Assembly (NCBI GenBank): GCA_934045075.1
Contig: OW203732.1
Coordinates: forward strand, 5,311,501-5,375,500
Direction: 5' to 3'
Origin: Yponomeuta sedellus
Lineage: Eukaryota > Arthropoda > Insecta > Lepidoptera > Yponomeutidae
Length of the DNA stretch: 64,000 bases
Below the pieces are notes generated by a model. That model saw only the letters and a list, made by a program, of their open reading frames with translations, was not told the origin of the DNA and did no database searches. The position numbers and the translations under genes are program-made. Below are positions 1 through 12,400 of the stretch, one piece after another (position 1 is the first letter of the stretch; the number at the start of each line of letters is the position of its first letter).

Positions 1-420
1 GCCTAACTAAATAAGGGACCTCGTTGTGGCGGTCCCGTGATGAGAGCTACTTTGCGTTAATTTAAGCAGCTTATCGATGTTTTGATAACAAACGTCCAAC
101 TACAAATACCTATGAAGGCTACGACAATACGCGTACATAGTAACAAAATTCTGTCTCATTCGGTCTTTATGTCTACATTTTGCTAACACAATGACGGGCG
201 GTATCTGTCACTCCACCCACCCACGGCGCTGCTTGCTCAGTGCGAGTGCGTCACTTTGTTGATGCGCTTGCTCTCAAAGTAGCTTGCCTTTTAGTCTAAT
301 TTCAAATAACTGGGGCTTGGAACAGAATAAACGGTGTTTGTGTTACTGAAGTAGTTCAGTATGTTTACATAAATTTGCTATAAGGTGGCTGTTGTGTATG
401 CGCATAGTTGACGTTGGAAA
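1..420 (+). other. Upstream region of the transporter gene
   Basis: This stretch should hold the 5' UTR and promoter of the transporter starting at 421. I see no clear TATA box or other element I can name, and no coding sequence. Confidence 0.3.
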
Positions 421-3400
421 ATGACTCAGCCTAAACGGACAGTACAGTGTTTGGCGGGTATCTGTGGTAAGGCGTGGCGCCAAGTTTCGAAATACTTTTA
501 ATTTGTTTTGAATCTTTTCAAACCTAACATTTTATTTATAGCTTCCTTAGCATTTATGTTCACTGGCGCGGCGCTGTCATGGCCTTCTCCAGCCCTACCC
601 AAGTTTAAGAACGGCGATGCTCATCTTTACTTAACCGACGTAAGTGGATCTCATTTCAAATAATCATCAAGGAAACAAATTCATCGTTAGAAAGTCGTGC
701 GTAAATTAATTTTTTGCTAAGCAAATTAATTCGCTTTGCTTCTCCTATTCGGTGATAGGGGAAGCAAAACGAAAAAAATGCTTTGTTTAATGTTTTTAGC
801 TGGCAGGGAACGCTTCTTTATCTGTCTCCAGCATTTCCACGATGTGTTTTGGAATTCGAAGCTTATCTAATCCGTATGGCAAGAAAAAAATCGATAGTTA
901 AGCGGATAAAAAACTGGAAACGGAGGGTTATTAAACTTTATCAAGCATCTTACGATCTATTTTTGAATATACAGTTATACCTACATACCTCCATATTTAT
1001 GTTTATCAGAACAATAACCCCATTAAATACAACTTTATTTATGAGAACATAAATTCCTAAAGCGCTAACTAAAATTGCATGTGATGGAGATTTTACAAGG
1101 AAAAGAGAGGTAACCAGAGATAAAAAAAACTACTGTAAGAGGGTTTTAGTGCAATGGATTTTATAAAATTTATAAATAAGGCTAATTAGATAGAGAGAGA
1201 GAGTTACTATAAGTGTTTTAAAATCACTCCGGATACTCATGCTTTATCGTTTATTTTTATTTTATTAGGTTTATCAATAGCTGAAGACAGGGCGCTATGG
1301 CGCTCATTAGGGCAGGGCTATGTCCAGCAGTAGACAAGTACCTATAGCCTGACGATGATGATCAATAAGTAGTATATACTTCCTTATGTGCTAACAATTT
1401 ATATGAATTTTAAACTTTCGCGACTTGTACACATAGAATTTTTTCGGGGCTTAATCGCGTCGAGGTAAAATAACAATAAATTACTACGCGATTAAGCCCC
1501 GAAAATATTCTAACTAATTTATATGAAGTCGTTGAACTAGATGTAGGTATAACTAATTATAGATAAACACAGCATGCATAACATAAGTAGCTATCTATGC
1601 ACCCACAACGAGATCTTAATTATAAGCAACAGTCTAATGACAGTAATGTTGCTTATGTGCTTGACAGAAAAGGATATTTTTTTGTTTTTGATACGGATGT
1701 GCAACATCAAAGTGCACATCCTAGACGGTACTAAATTATTGTAAAGGCGACATATACGTGGCATTGGTGAGTTCTGGCCTAACACTGTTTTTCTGTAAGG
1801 GACTGGAAGAGGATTTATCATACTTAAATGTACCTAAATAAACAAATGGAACACAGTTCAAGAGACCGCCTTTTGTAATTTTATGTAAATAGTAGTCGTC
1901 TTACCTTCCTTTTGTAAAAGTAGACATGTAGTATTTACAATCTGTCTTCTTATTTATTAACTCCACTAAAACAATCTTACGACGACGTTTAATTGTTCTG
2001 TCCTTACGACGTAGTTTTAACCGGTTTACTGCAGGAATTCTTCCCATAAACCATCTTTAACGCCGTCTTAATAGGGGCTTAGTGCGATCGACTTTTCATA
2101 AATACGACGATTATTTTATATGAAATGAACTTCTGATAAAGCGCCTTTTAGTTTCATTACTATAAAAATCGTCCCACATAAGTTTACGAAGTGCGCGTGG
2201 CTGGGGATATTATCCCTCTTCTTCTCAGAGTGTCGATTGCAAGCCATCTTGGTGAACGGATGTGCCAATCAGCGTAAGGGACTCGGTCATTGTTGCCCAG
2301 GGTGCGCCAGACGTAGTGGCTCAGTGAGTACGTCGTTCGGGAAGGCTCCTTACATGCACCCCAGAATTATCCCTAAACTAAACTTATAATTACTTACGAT
2401 CTCTGTAGCGCCGCGGTAGTGCATCTGCCTACCATGCAAGGGGTCCCGAGTTCGAACCCCGGCTGGGGGCTAAAAAAACCCCAGGTCTCGGATGTTTACA
2501 TGTTTGCGATGTCGCTGTTTCTGGTTCCCACGACAAAGGGTAAATGTTATGTTAGGTACCTTCGGATTGGACAAACCTCACCCGTGTTTACGGGAGCGTT
2601 AGCCAAGATAAAAAACAATCCCAGGCACTGCAGGGTCCAATTGGTCCCTTCACCCATCTAATGTGAGTGAAGTTGCTCATTACGCAAAGGCCAGTGTTAG
2701 CAAAGATAATAAAAATTAAAATCGTTAGGCGCACGGCATCTCGTCAGGCGTATTTCCTCTGTGGTTATACCGAATATGGATAAAGCCTAAAATTTATTTT
2801 AAAATATTTAAAAATCAATCTTTAATTGCTCTACCAATAAACGTTATTTTAATCCATTCAGTTTTGTTTGCGTATATAATATAATACTCGTACAGTATTT
2901 TTGTTCACCAAATAAAAAAATATATAAATTATTATTTTTTAAATAAGGCCTAGGTCGTGCAAATGAGTTGATAGACATTATTTCATTGCTGCCCTTTTTT
3001 TAAAACGATTATTATCTACGGTTTGTTCACATAAGATAAGATAATTTTTTATTGTATACCGGAAAAATAGTAGGCACATACTTCGTTTAGTTGTTCTAAG
3101 TTACATACAGATAAAAAGCTGAAGACGAAAGAAAAAAAATATTTTAATGACTAGCAAATATATTTTATTACAGACCAGCATATGCTTGACTATATGACCT
3201 TTAATTATATAACACATAATAACATAACGCGTGACACCTGAATCCCAGATGGTTAGCCAGAGATCAGGGACTGCCACTTACCACTATCCTGACAGATCAC
3301 CTTCGCTTAATCAACTCATCGTCCTTGGATGCACACGCGCCGGTTTCGTGTTACTTTTTATCCTGGCATCCTGCCCTAAGTTAATAAATAACTCATTAAT

Positions 3401-6400
3401 CATTATACATTCCCCAGGGTCAGTTGTCATGGGTGGTATCTCTCGCTACGGTGGGCGCTCTGCCGGGATGCTTCATTTCCCAAGTGCTGAGCGAGAAGTA
3501 TGGGCGCAGGCGGACAATCTTCGCTTCAGCTGTACCCGGCTTCCTGGGCGCCGTAGGTTCAAGTTCAAGTTCGTTTATTGTGCATGTACAGAATAGGTGT
3601 TAACGTAATTTAAATGATGGTCCACAACACGACCTGCGTAAGGGCACTGCAAATGTTGTACAAGTTGCTTACGTATCAGAAAAATAAACATAACATAACC
3701 TCACGCCTGTTTCCCAGAGGGGTAGGCAGAGACCAGGGACTGTCACTTGCCACGATTCAAAATAGGGGATGTATTAGCAAAGGTTAAGATAAAAAACCGT
3801 AATTAAAACCGTATCTTGATATCTACTAATCTACAGTCTCTTGAAGATTGATAAGTTACTTTAAAAAATATCATCGGTATCATCAGGCTGTACTAGTCCA
3901 CTGCTGGACATAGCCCTCCCGTAATGAGCGCCATAGCGCCCTGTGGCCCCGTTTGTACCTATAAATTATGCTTTTTATTACAGAGCATGATTATGCTGAC
4001 CGCCTCACCTGAGCTCCTGTACATTGGAAGACTACTTGAAGGAGTATCAACAGGGATGATCGCTGTGGTAAGTAGTGAAGGGGAATGCAGAACATAAAAT
4101 TAAGAAAAAATAATGAGTTATCTTTGACTACCGCTAGTGGCATTTTCCGAGCGCTTCCGTGGTTTCCAAGGCACGTTAAGCCGTTGGTGCCGGCTGTCAT
4201 GTAATGGCAGTCGTTAAGCCATGTCAGAGGCCTTATGGGCGGCTTGATAACTTCTGACAGTAAGGCCCGCCGCTGTCTTACAATCCTCCACCAAGCCGGA
4301 CTTGGCCCCCGTGGTTGGATTATAGCCTAACCTTCCTCCGATGCAAGAAGAGACCCGTGCCCCAGCAGTGGCGACATACAAGGGTTGATATCGAATATCG
4401 AATGAGTTATCTTTATAAAACCTTTGGCCCTTGCAACGTGATGAGATGCTTATACAGCGTCCAGTGCTGAGGTCCAGTACTGGCACCTTCACTCACACAA
4501 GATGGGTGAAGGGACCACTTAGAAACGGTGCAATGCCTAGGACATTGTTTTAGATGGAGTAGGCCCAGCAACTATACGATCCTGACAGCTTAGTAAGCGT
4601 AGCGGTAACAGTGGGTCTTAGTGGTGGAACCAGTGGAACTTAAGAAAATATCATCAGCCATTTTATGAATACTTTTGTGTCATTTCCTATCTGACATTTG
4701 TGTGGAAAACATAATATATTTTATGTGTCGTAAAAGATTTTGGCCCGGTTTCTGAATTGACAATTTCACTAAGTAATTACTTAAGTACCTATAACGTCCT
4801 GTCACGCTCTTTGCTTAGAATACAGTTATTTACTTGACGAAGTTCTAAATGTTGCTAAATTGAGAATTTCTTCATATTTTCTTAAGTTTTTCTTAAGGCA
4901 AAAGTTGTTTGTGTCGAGGAAAATTAGAAACCTTATTTTTAGGCAGATGAGAAAAGATACACAGGTACACGATATATTTTTGAGAAAATTAGTTTATAAT
5001 TGCCCCCGTGGTAGAGTATGAGTTGTAGAGTATGTTAAGTTAGGTTAGGTTACTCATGGTAGAGTAACCTTTTTTTTATACATATATACCTATTCCTCCG
5101 CACCGCAAAGGACGGTGCCACGGGAACGCTTACGCACACTACCGCGACCCCGTCTGCGGGCGCCCTTGCGGGCACTCCTTCGGCGGCGTCCCTGCCCCAT
5201 CGCAGCGCCTCATACGACGGGGCGAGGGAACGCCGCATCTCCTCGTTGGAGCGCAAAGGGGCCAAGTGCCAAAGAAACTTGGCCCCCACACGCCCCAACG
5301 CGCCGCCCTCTCCATCCCACCGTTACTTTTTCCAATGGGACTAGAGAAGGGCGGCGCATCTCCTCGTTGGGGCGCATGGGGGCCAATGTATCCTGTTGGC
5401 CCCCACACGCCCCAACCCGCCGCCCCCTCCATCCCATCGGTGATGATCCCACCTAATAAGACTAGAAGAGGGCATGGTAGAGAGTAACCTAACCTAACCT
5501 TCCTGCAATGCAGGAAGAGACCCTTGCAAGAAGGATGTTTTTTTCTTGCCCGTGCCCCAACATACATTTGGGTATGTTGACCCAACAACATTCAGTCGAC
5601 CTAACGAGTCTATAATCGGTCTTTACTAATTCTATGCTATCTACGAGTAGTTAGTGCAGACTTCACTGGTTTATATTTCCAAACATACGGACTTATTTTC
5701 TCAGAAGAGAGAGACCCAGGTTCCATTCCCAGTGCGGGCATGTTCCAATGACTTTTTCTAAGTTATGTACAATTTAGGTTATAGTGGCAATACCACAAGC
5801 TGACCTTGAAGAAAAACATCGTGAGCAAACCTGAGTTCTGAAGTGTTCAATGCCACGTTGAAATTGAAATTGCCAATCCACGGTGAGCACGCGTGGTAAA
5901 TAAGCCCATACTCTCTCTATGAGAGAAAATCAAATATGATTTTTCAAAAAAACGCCTCAGATGCAGTTTAGGTATATAATCTGTAGTTATGTATTTCCCT
6001 TTACCACATACTATGTAAACTGCATATCAAAAGAGTTTTAAGTAATGGTGTTTTTGTACACCATAGAGTAGACGAATGGCCTCTTTTAAAAAAATCCTTA
6101 AATACTCTAAAAGCCCTGAGTAAAATAGACTGTGGTGGAGATTTTACAAGAAAAAGACGACAGGTTAAATAAAGCGCCTCTAAAGAGTGTTTTAGTGGAA
6201 TCGCAGTTTACATTAGAATTGTATTGTAAATTTTGTCTACTAAATAAATTCAATATTATGCTTATGGCATTAAGTTCGCCGCATTGTACAATTTTATGGT
6301 GCAATAAAGTATTAATAATAATATTTATTTTAGGTATCCATGATCTATATAACAGAAATAGCCGATAAGGAGATCCGTGGCGCCTTGGGCATGTTAGTAC

Positions 6401-9400
6401 AAGTCATGTTAAATACAGGCAGTCTACTGATGTACGGCATCGGCCCTTTCGTCTCCTACACGATTTTGAACGCTATCGTTCTGGCAATACCGGCGTTTTC
6501 TCTAGCCGCGTGTCTCTGGATTCCTGAGTCGCCGTACTACCATTTGAAAGATGGAAGAGTGGATGCGGCCAGAAAAGAATTTATGTACATTAAAGGGATT
6601 AAAGATGAGAAAGTAAGTGTTCGATACTTAACTGATACTTTCATACCGTTCTACTCTAGACACTATGGTCCGGTTTCTAAATTGAGAATTTTGCTAAATA
6701 CTTATATTCTTTTTAATGCACTAACCCGTGCTAAGGATAATTTTAAAAACCTATTTAGAGGCAAAAAAATCCATCCATGCCGGGATTCGAACCCGCGACC
6801 TCTGACTAACCTGGGCTAACCGTGCCAGCGCTCTCCCAACTGAGCTAATGGGCGACTCACTAGCATCAGGGAAATTTCGAAGCGAACCTCTTTATAACGT
6901 ACAGGCAGCGACAGACGTCACGTAATACAGAGTGTTGTAGAGGTTCGAAATTTCACTGATTTCGGTGAGTCGCCCATTAGCTCAGTTGGGAGAGCGCTGC
7001 ACACTGGTTCCACGCCCTAAGAGTAGCGGTCATAGGGTTTCGCGATAATAATGACTGTCGTTGTCATAGCTGATTATTATTATTATGGTGTTTTGTAATA
7101 CTTTAAGCCATAACACAATAAAAAAAAACAAAATAATCTTAAAAAGCTTATTTTATTTACAAAATTATGCATTTTTATTACACTTAAAAGAAGGTTTGCA
7201 ACTTAATAACTATTAAACCTTACTATTTACATTTTATATTACAAATAAAGTAAATACTTAACTAACATCTAAGTACAAACACACAATTGGACAAAAAATA
7301 TTATATTTACATAATAGGAGTTATGTAAAAAATAACATAAATACCTATCTTATTTTTTACATTTTTTCCTAAACCGACAACAAATTTAATACTTCTTTTG
7401 ATAGAATAGACTTCTTCTTCTGTGGTAACCTTCTTAAACTAGAAATATAAGGATCCGAATTAAGGAGAAGTCTATGTATCAAGTCGGTGTTTGTGACAAC
7501 CCGAGACATTTTCCTCGTGTTGTCACGCCTGAAGAGTTTGATTAATTTATTGCAAGATTCGGCGGCCTCTTCCGAAAGCTCACCTATTGACAATAATGCG
7601 TGTTCAATTACTTCCGACCCATGAATGAGGACCTTATGTACAGACGATGGCAAGTTGTACCATGGATAGGTAGCAACAAGTTTACGTGCTGTTTCTAGAG
7701 AATACTCTTTAAAAGTGGCGTTATTAATTTTGTATCCCGACGAAAGACACTGCAGCAGATTATGACATCTGTCAATAAGGATTTTATCTAATCCAGTAAT
7801 TTCCGCTGAAACCGCTGAGTTAGAAAAAAACTTTCTGGCAGTGTTTCCGTCGTTAGATGTGCCACTTCCTCCACTTCGCGGTTTGTCGACTATTAGACCA
7901 AGTTTCTGCCTAAACTGTTGCTGCACATGTTGTTTTTTTTGTGCAAGAAGAGCTTTTTCGTCTGAAGAACGTACCTGCCATTTCTTTATGTCTAATCTAT
8001 AAGAAACGTGAATTAAATATTCGAAGAATCGGATATACGAGTGAAGAGGAGATAGTCCAAATTGATAGGTACCACTATCTGCAGTTTTGCTCAGCGATTT
8101 ATCAATGTCATTCATCTCTTTTGGAGTTGAACCACAAATATAACATCTACTACAAGATGTATCGCTCAGAGCACTGCACACTTTACCATCAACCATGGTT
8201 AATTGTAAAGAATGCTGCACTTTTATTTCATATTCACCGTGAGTGAAAGAAGTCGGTTGTAAACTATCAATTTTAGTCTTGAAATAAGCTTCTTCTTGCA
8301 CAGAAAGGTCTTTGGATTCTTTGGCAAATTGGAATCGAATAGGCCTACAATACCTGGTGGAAGAAGGGCGCGGATTTTTCCAAACTATTTGATCTGGGTC
8401 GGAGGTATTGGACTTACAAACCAATTGAAGAGGACAATATGAAGTAACAAACATACTGCCATCATCATCGATACCAGAATCTCCAAAAATCTGTTTATAT
8501 TCGCTGTGCCCCGTACTCCCATCGAAACCCCATTTTCCAATCAAAACAAATTCTTTATTAGGGTCAATATTATTCAAAACGGGTTTTTGGGATTCTAGTA
8601 TCCGGCAAGCAGTATGATCTAACAATGATTGTAATTCTACTTCAGCAGATGATTCCGTGATAAACTCTTGCGATGGATAGCACCGCTTCTTAGCTTCTAA
8701 CACTTTTTGATAAGATGGTAATGCATTAGGTGATTTTGCATTAACGAAGTCTTTCACCAAAAGATACTGATGTTTAGTCAGTTTTGTCTCATTTATAAGA
8801 GACAAGACTTCGTCAGTGCTGAAATTTAAAGATGCAGCGGCGTTAGATAGACTAGAATCGTCCAACAAAGAATTTATCGCAGAACTGTCTACTTTACTTA
8901 ACTCTGCAAGCCTGCGGCGTTTTGATCTCTTGCTACATTCCTCAAAGTCCTTCCTGTGCTGGTGCTGTTGGGTGCTTGTCGAAGCTTCTGCTGCTGGCCG
9001 TTGGGTGTTGTGGCTCCCTACTGTTGCACAAGTTGGCAGAACGCAAACTTCAATTTCGTTCAGCCAGTCTCCGTACTTAGAGACCATGCGAGAATGGTTG
9101 CGCGTGACTTGCTTCCAAATTGCTACCAATCTTGTACAAACTTTAGTAACTCTTTTTTCCAAGTCATCAGCAATGTAATTCTCAACATCAGGCAGCAATT
9201 GTATTAGGTCTCGAAAAACTCGATGCCAACGCTCCAGTTCAGATTTGCTGTCTTTAATAGACAGCCAAGTATCTAGTACAAGCATTCTTTTGAAAGAACA
9301 CTTAATACTAGTACCTAAAACAAAATAAAAATACGTTAAAAGCGGATCAAAATAGATACATGTTTCGTAGCAAGTGCTACGCGCCTGCTACGCGTTCAGG

Positions 9401-12400
9401 CGCGCGGCGTAGCACCTGGCTGCACCTTACAGACGCAGCATGACGCAGCTAAATTTGGAGAGGCCTAGTAGTAGACATTGTAACCCATATTTCTATACCA
9501 AATTGAATGGTACAAGTAGGTACAAACATAAGTAAAAGCTTCAACGTAAAAAATATACAGACATAAATACATAAAAAATGCCACGTTGGCGTAGCACTCT
9601 ATTTAAAAAAAAAATGTAGAAGGAAAAGGCAAAATAGTAAAGTAAATTAATAATACATACCTGTGACTTCAAATTCCATTGTAAAATAGCAGGTCACAGA
9701 CAAGTTGGAACTTAAACACACGCGTCGCGTCTTGGGCTAATTAAAGCACTTGGTGATAACAGGTTGATGACTAATTACTTGTGTTCACTTCGGATGCCGA
9801 AAAAGGAATGTTGGGAACAATAGATTGCGAAACCTTTTATACCCTCAGGTAGTATGACAATTAGTGGGTAACTGAGCCAGATATCATGGCTTAGCTCAGT
9901 CATTGCCATCCGAGTCCTATGACCTACTACGGTACCACCGTGCGCTGGCATGGTTAGCCAGAGGTCGCGGGTTCGAGTCCCGGCATGGGTGGAATGTTTA
10001 GCCTCTAAATAGGTTATTAAAACTAAATACCGACTTAACTGTAGTACTGTCTCTTCGAACTTCCCAGGAAAGAGCGTGACAGAACGTTACTTCAGTATTT
10101 ACCTAAGGAAATTCTCAATTCAGAAACCGGCCCTATATTGTCCAATTTGCGTTACCAATGAATGAATGTCATAATCATTTATTGCAATAGACTATTTCAC
10201 AGTCTGAAAAAAAGTATATTAATAGTATACCTACATTTGTATCAATTGCGAGTTTTAAAACCGAATTTAGACATTTTAACTATAAAAATAGATAATTCTG
10301 CACAAAACAGGATAACACCTGATAATTTTGTATCTGTAAGAATTTTATCGAAAACGGTCTGGATTGGCCTCAGAACAATAAGTTATTATTCTGAGGGATT
10401 GGCCGAATCTATAAAATGGCGTAACAGGTCAATAAATATGCGATGCGAGACCCCGAAAGTTGACTTAACGTTTATTTAATCGATAGATAGATAGAGAACC
10501 CTTTATTGCACAACCAGAAAAAAGAATACAACCAATTTCTTAAATCAAAGTAATGTTATACAATTGGCGGTTTTATTGCTAAGAGCGATCTCTTCCAGAC
10601 AACCTTTGACCAGTGACGTCCCTAATTCCTGTGCGACGCCATATTGCTGAAGAGCGTTTTGGCGGATTATTTTATAAATATATATTTTTTTTATTTTCCT
10701 TTTTTAGAAAGAGCAGAACAGTTATTAAAGACAACCGAAATGTCTGAATTCGTTTTCAGAAACCTTTCAAATAGCCTATCGTAAGTTTATATGATGTTGG
10801 TAGAATTATAAAAACCGGCCAAGATCGAGTCGGACTCGGGCAGGAAGGGTTCCGTATCACAATCTATACAACATTTGAATATGCGTCTACCTTGACCTTT
10901 TTTTTCTCTACAGTTATGTAATACTTTTTATAATATAACCAGTCGAAAAGTTCATATTGTAGTCACGTGGTAGTAAAACGCGCTATACAAATAGGCCTTA
11001 GACAATGACGTCACGCTCACACGTAACGACATATTGTGTAAAGTGTAGTTATTTATAGTATAGTTATTCCGTAAAACAAGGTTTTTACGCATCTGCACCC
11101 TTATAAGAAAACGTTTACAATTCAATAAAAAAACTAAATCTAATACCTAAGCATTTATGGTATTATAATAAACTGTAGTTTAGCTCTAACTTTTTATAGT
11201 ATTTTTTTTATTATTTTATATTTTTTATATATTTTTTTATTTACAATTTTTTTTAAATATAGGTAAAATTGTGATCTCGAAAACCCTGAAATTAATTTTT
11301 TTAAGGGTTTATAAACGTGCTTCGCAAGGCACGTTAAGCCGTTGATGCCGGCTGTCATATAATGGCAGTCGTTAAGCCATGTCAGAGGCCTTATGGGCGG
11401 CTTGATAACTTCTGACAGTAAGGCCCGCCACTGTCTTACAATCCTCCACCAAACCGGACTTGGCCCCCGTGGTGGAGTATGGCCTAACCTTCCTGCGATG
11501 CAGGAAGAGACCCGTGCCCCAGCAGTGGGGACATACAAGGGTTGATAACGATAACGAAGTGTTTATAAATTTTTCTCACAATCCTTCTACGGTATAAAAG
11601 CAATATCACTCCAATCTAAGTAAGACGCAAATACCACACTGTCATAGCATATTATTATGACGAATTAAAGGTCTATGAAACAGGCCCACGATAGTCTCCA
11701 ATACATCGCACCCTCAGAACGAAAGAGGCCTAAGTCAAAAAATAGTGAAATTGAGTTACAATCATAGAGTCATAAAAAGGTATGCCGTGGACGGAAGATT
11801 CGCTATGCTCTTTTTTTACAATAAGTGCCTTTGTTTTACTATTCATCGGATAGAGCATACCTTTTTATGTCTCTCTATGATTGTTAGGTACTCAATTTTT
11901 TGAGTATTTAAACAATTTTTTGACTTAGGCCTCTTTCGTTCTGAGGGTGCGACATGTAAAAAATTGCACAATTTCAGTGGGCAGACGAACAACTTGACAT
12001 AATGCGGTCGTCCGTAAGAGAAAACATGGAGAACAAAAGTACATTGAAGGAACTGCTAACGAATGTAAGATACAGAAAAGCAGTGTACGTTATCGCTGGT
12101 AAGCATGATAAATCCATGTACAGTCACGAGCACTAATATGTATGCACTTCAGTACCTTGTCAAAAGTCAAAATAAAAAATACGCTAAAAGAGCATAGGTA
12201 ATGTTAAAAGGTTCTAAGGTGTTTGTATGTTAGGGCACGCGACTGTACCTAGTCTACACTTGTTTGACTTTCAGATTTCAATCATTAGGGTATTACATAA
12301 TAATTCGTAAATTGGTTTTCAAAATTCGTAAATTAATTTAATTAGAATTTCGATTTACTATGTAATTGAACTTTTACTGAACACACAATTTTTTGAAAGT

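Larger units (their letters stand above)
6706..10020. mobile_element. tRNA-like inverted-dimer repeat, interrupted by Transib
   Basis: Two tRNA-like units sit head to head: a minus unit (about 6735-6890) and a plus unit (about 6910-7000 continuing at 9948-10020). Each has an A box (TAGCTCAGTTGGGAGAGCGC) and a B box (GGGTTCGAATCCCGG). The outer ends are aacctatttagaggc and its complement gcctctaaataggtt. The plus unit is cut at 6999/9943 by the Transib insertion. Around the pair lie what look like the two halves of a MITE of the 4741 family (about 6673-6705 and 10021-10137), suggesting three levels of nesting. Confidence 0.6.

Noticed and set aside
5115..5591. Overlapping open frames in the GC-rich block
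   Set aside because: Open in several frames on both strands because of GC content and tandem repetition; no domain or consistent frame.
10162..10479. 105-codon frame in transporter intron 5
   Set aside because: Low-complexity, between repeat fragments, and not in phase with flanking transporter exons (6612 joins 11978 directly in phase).
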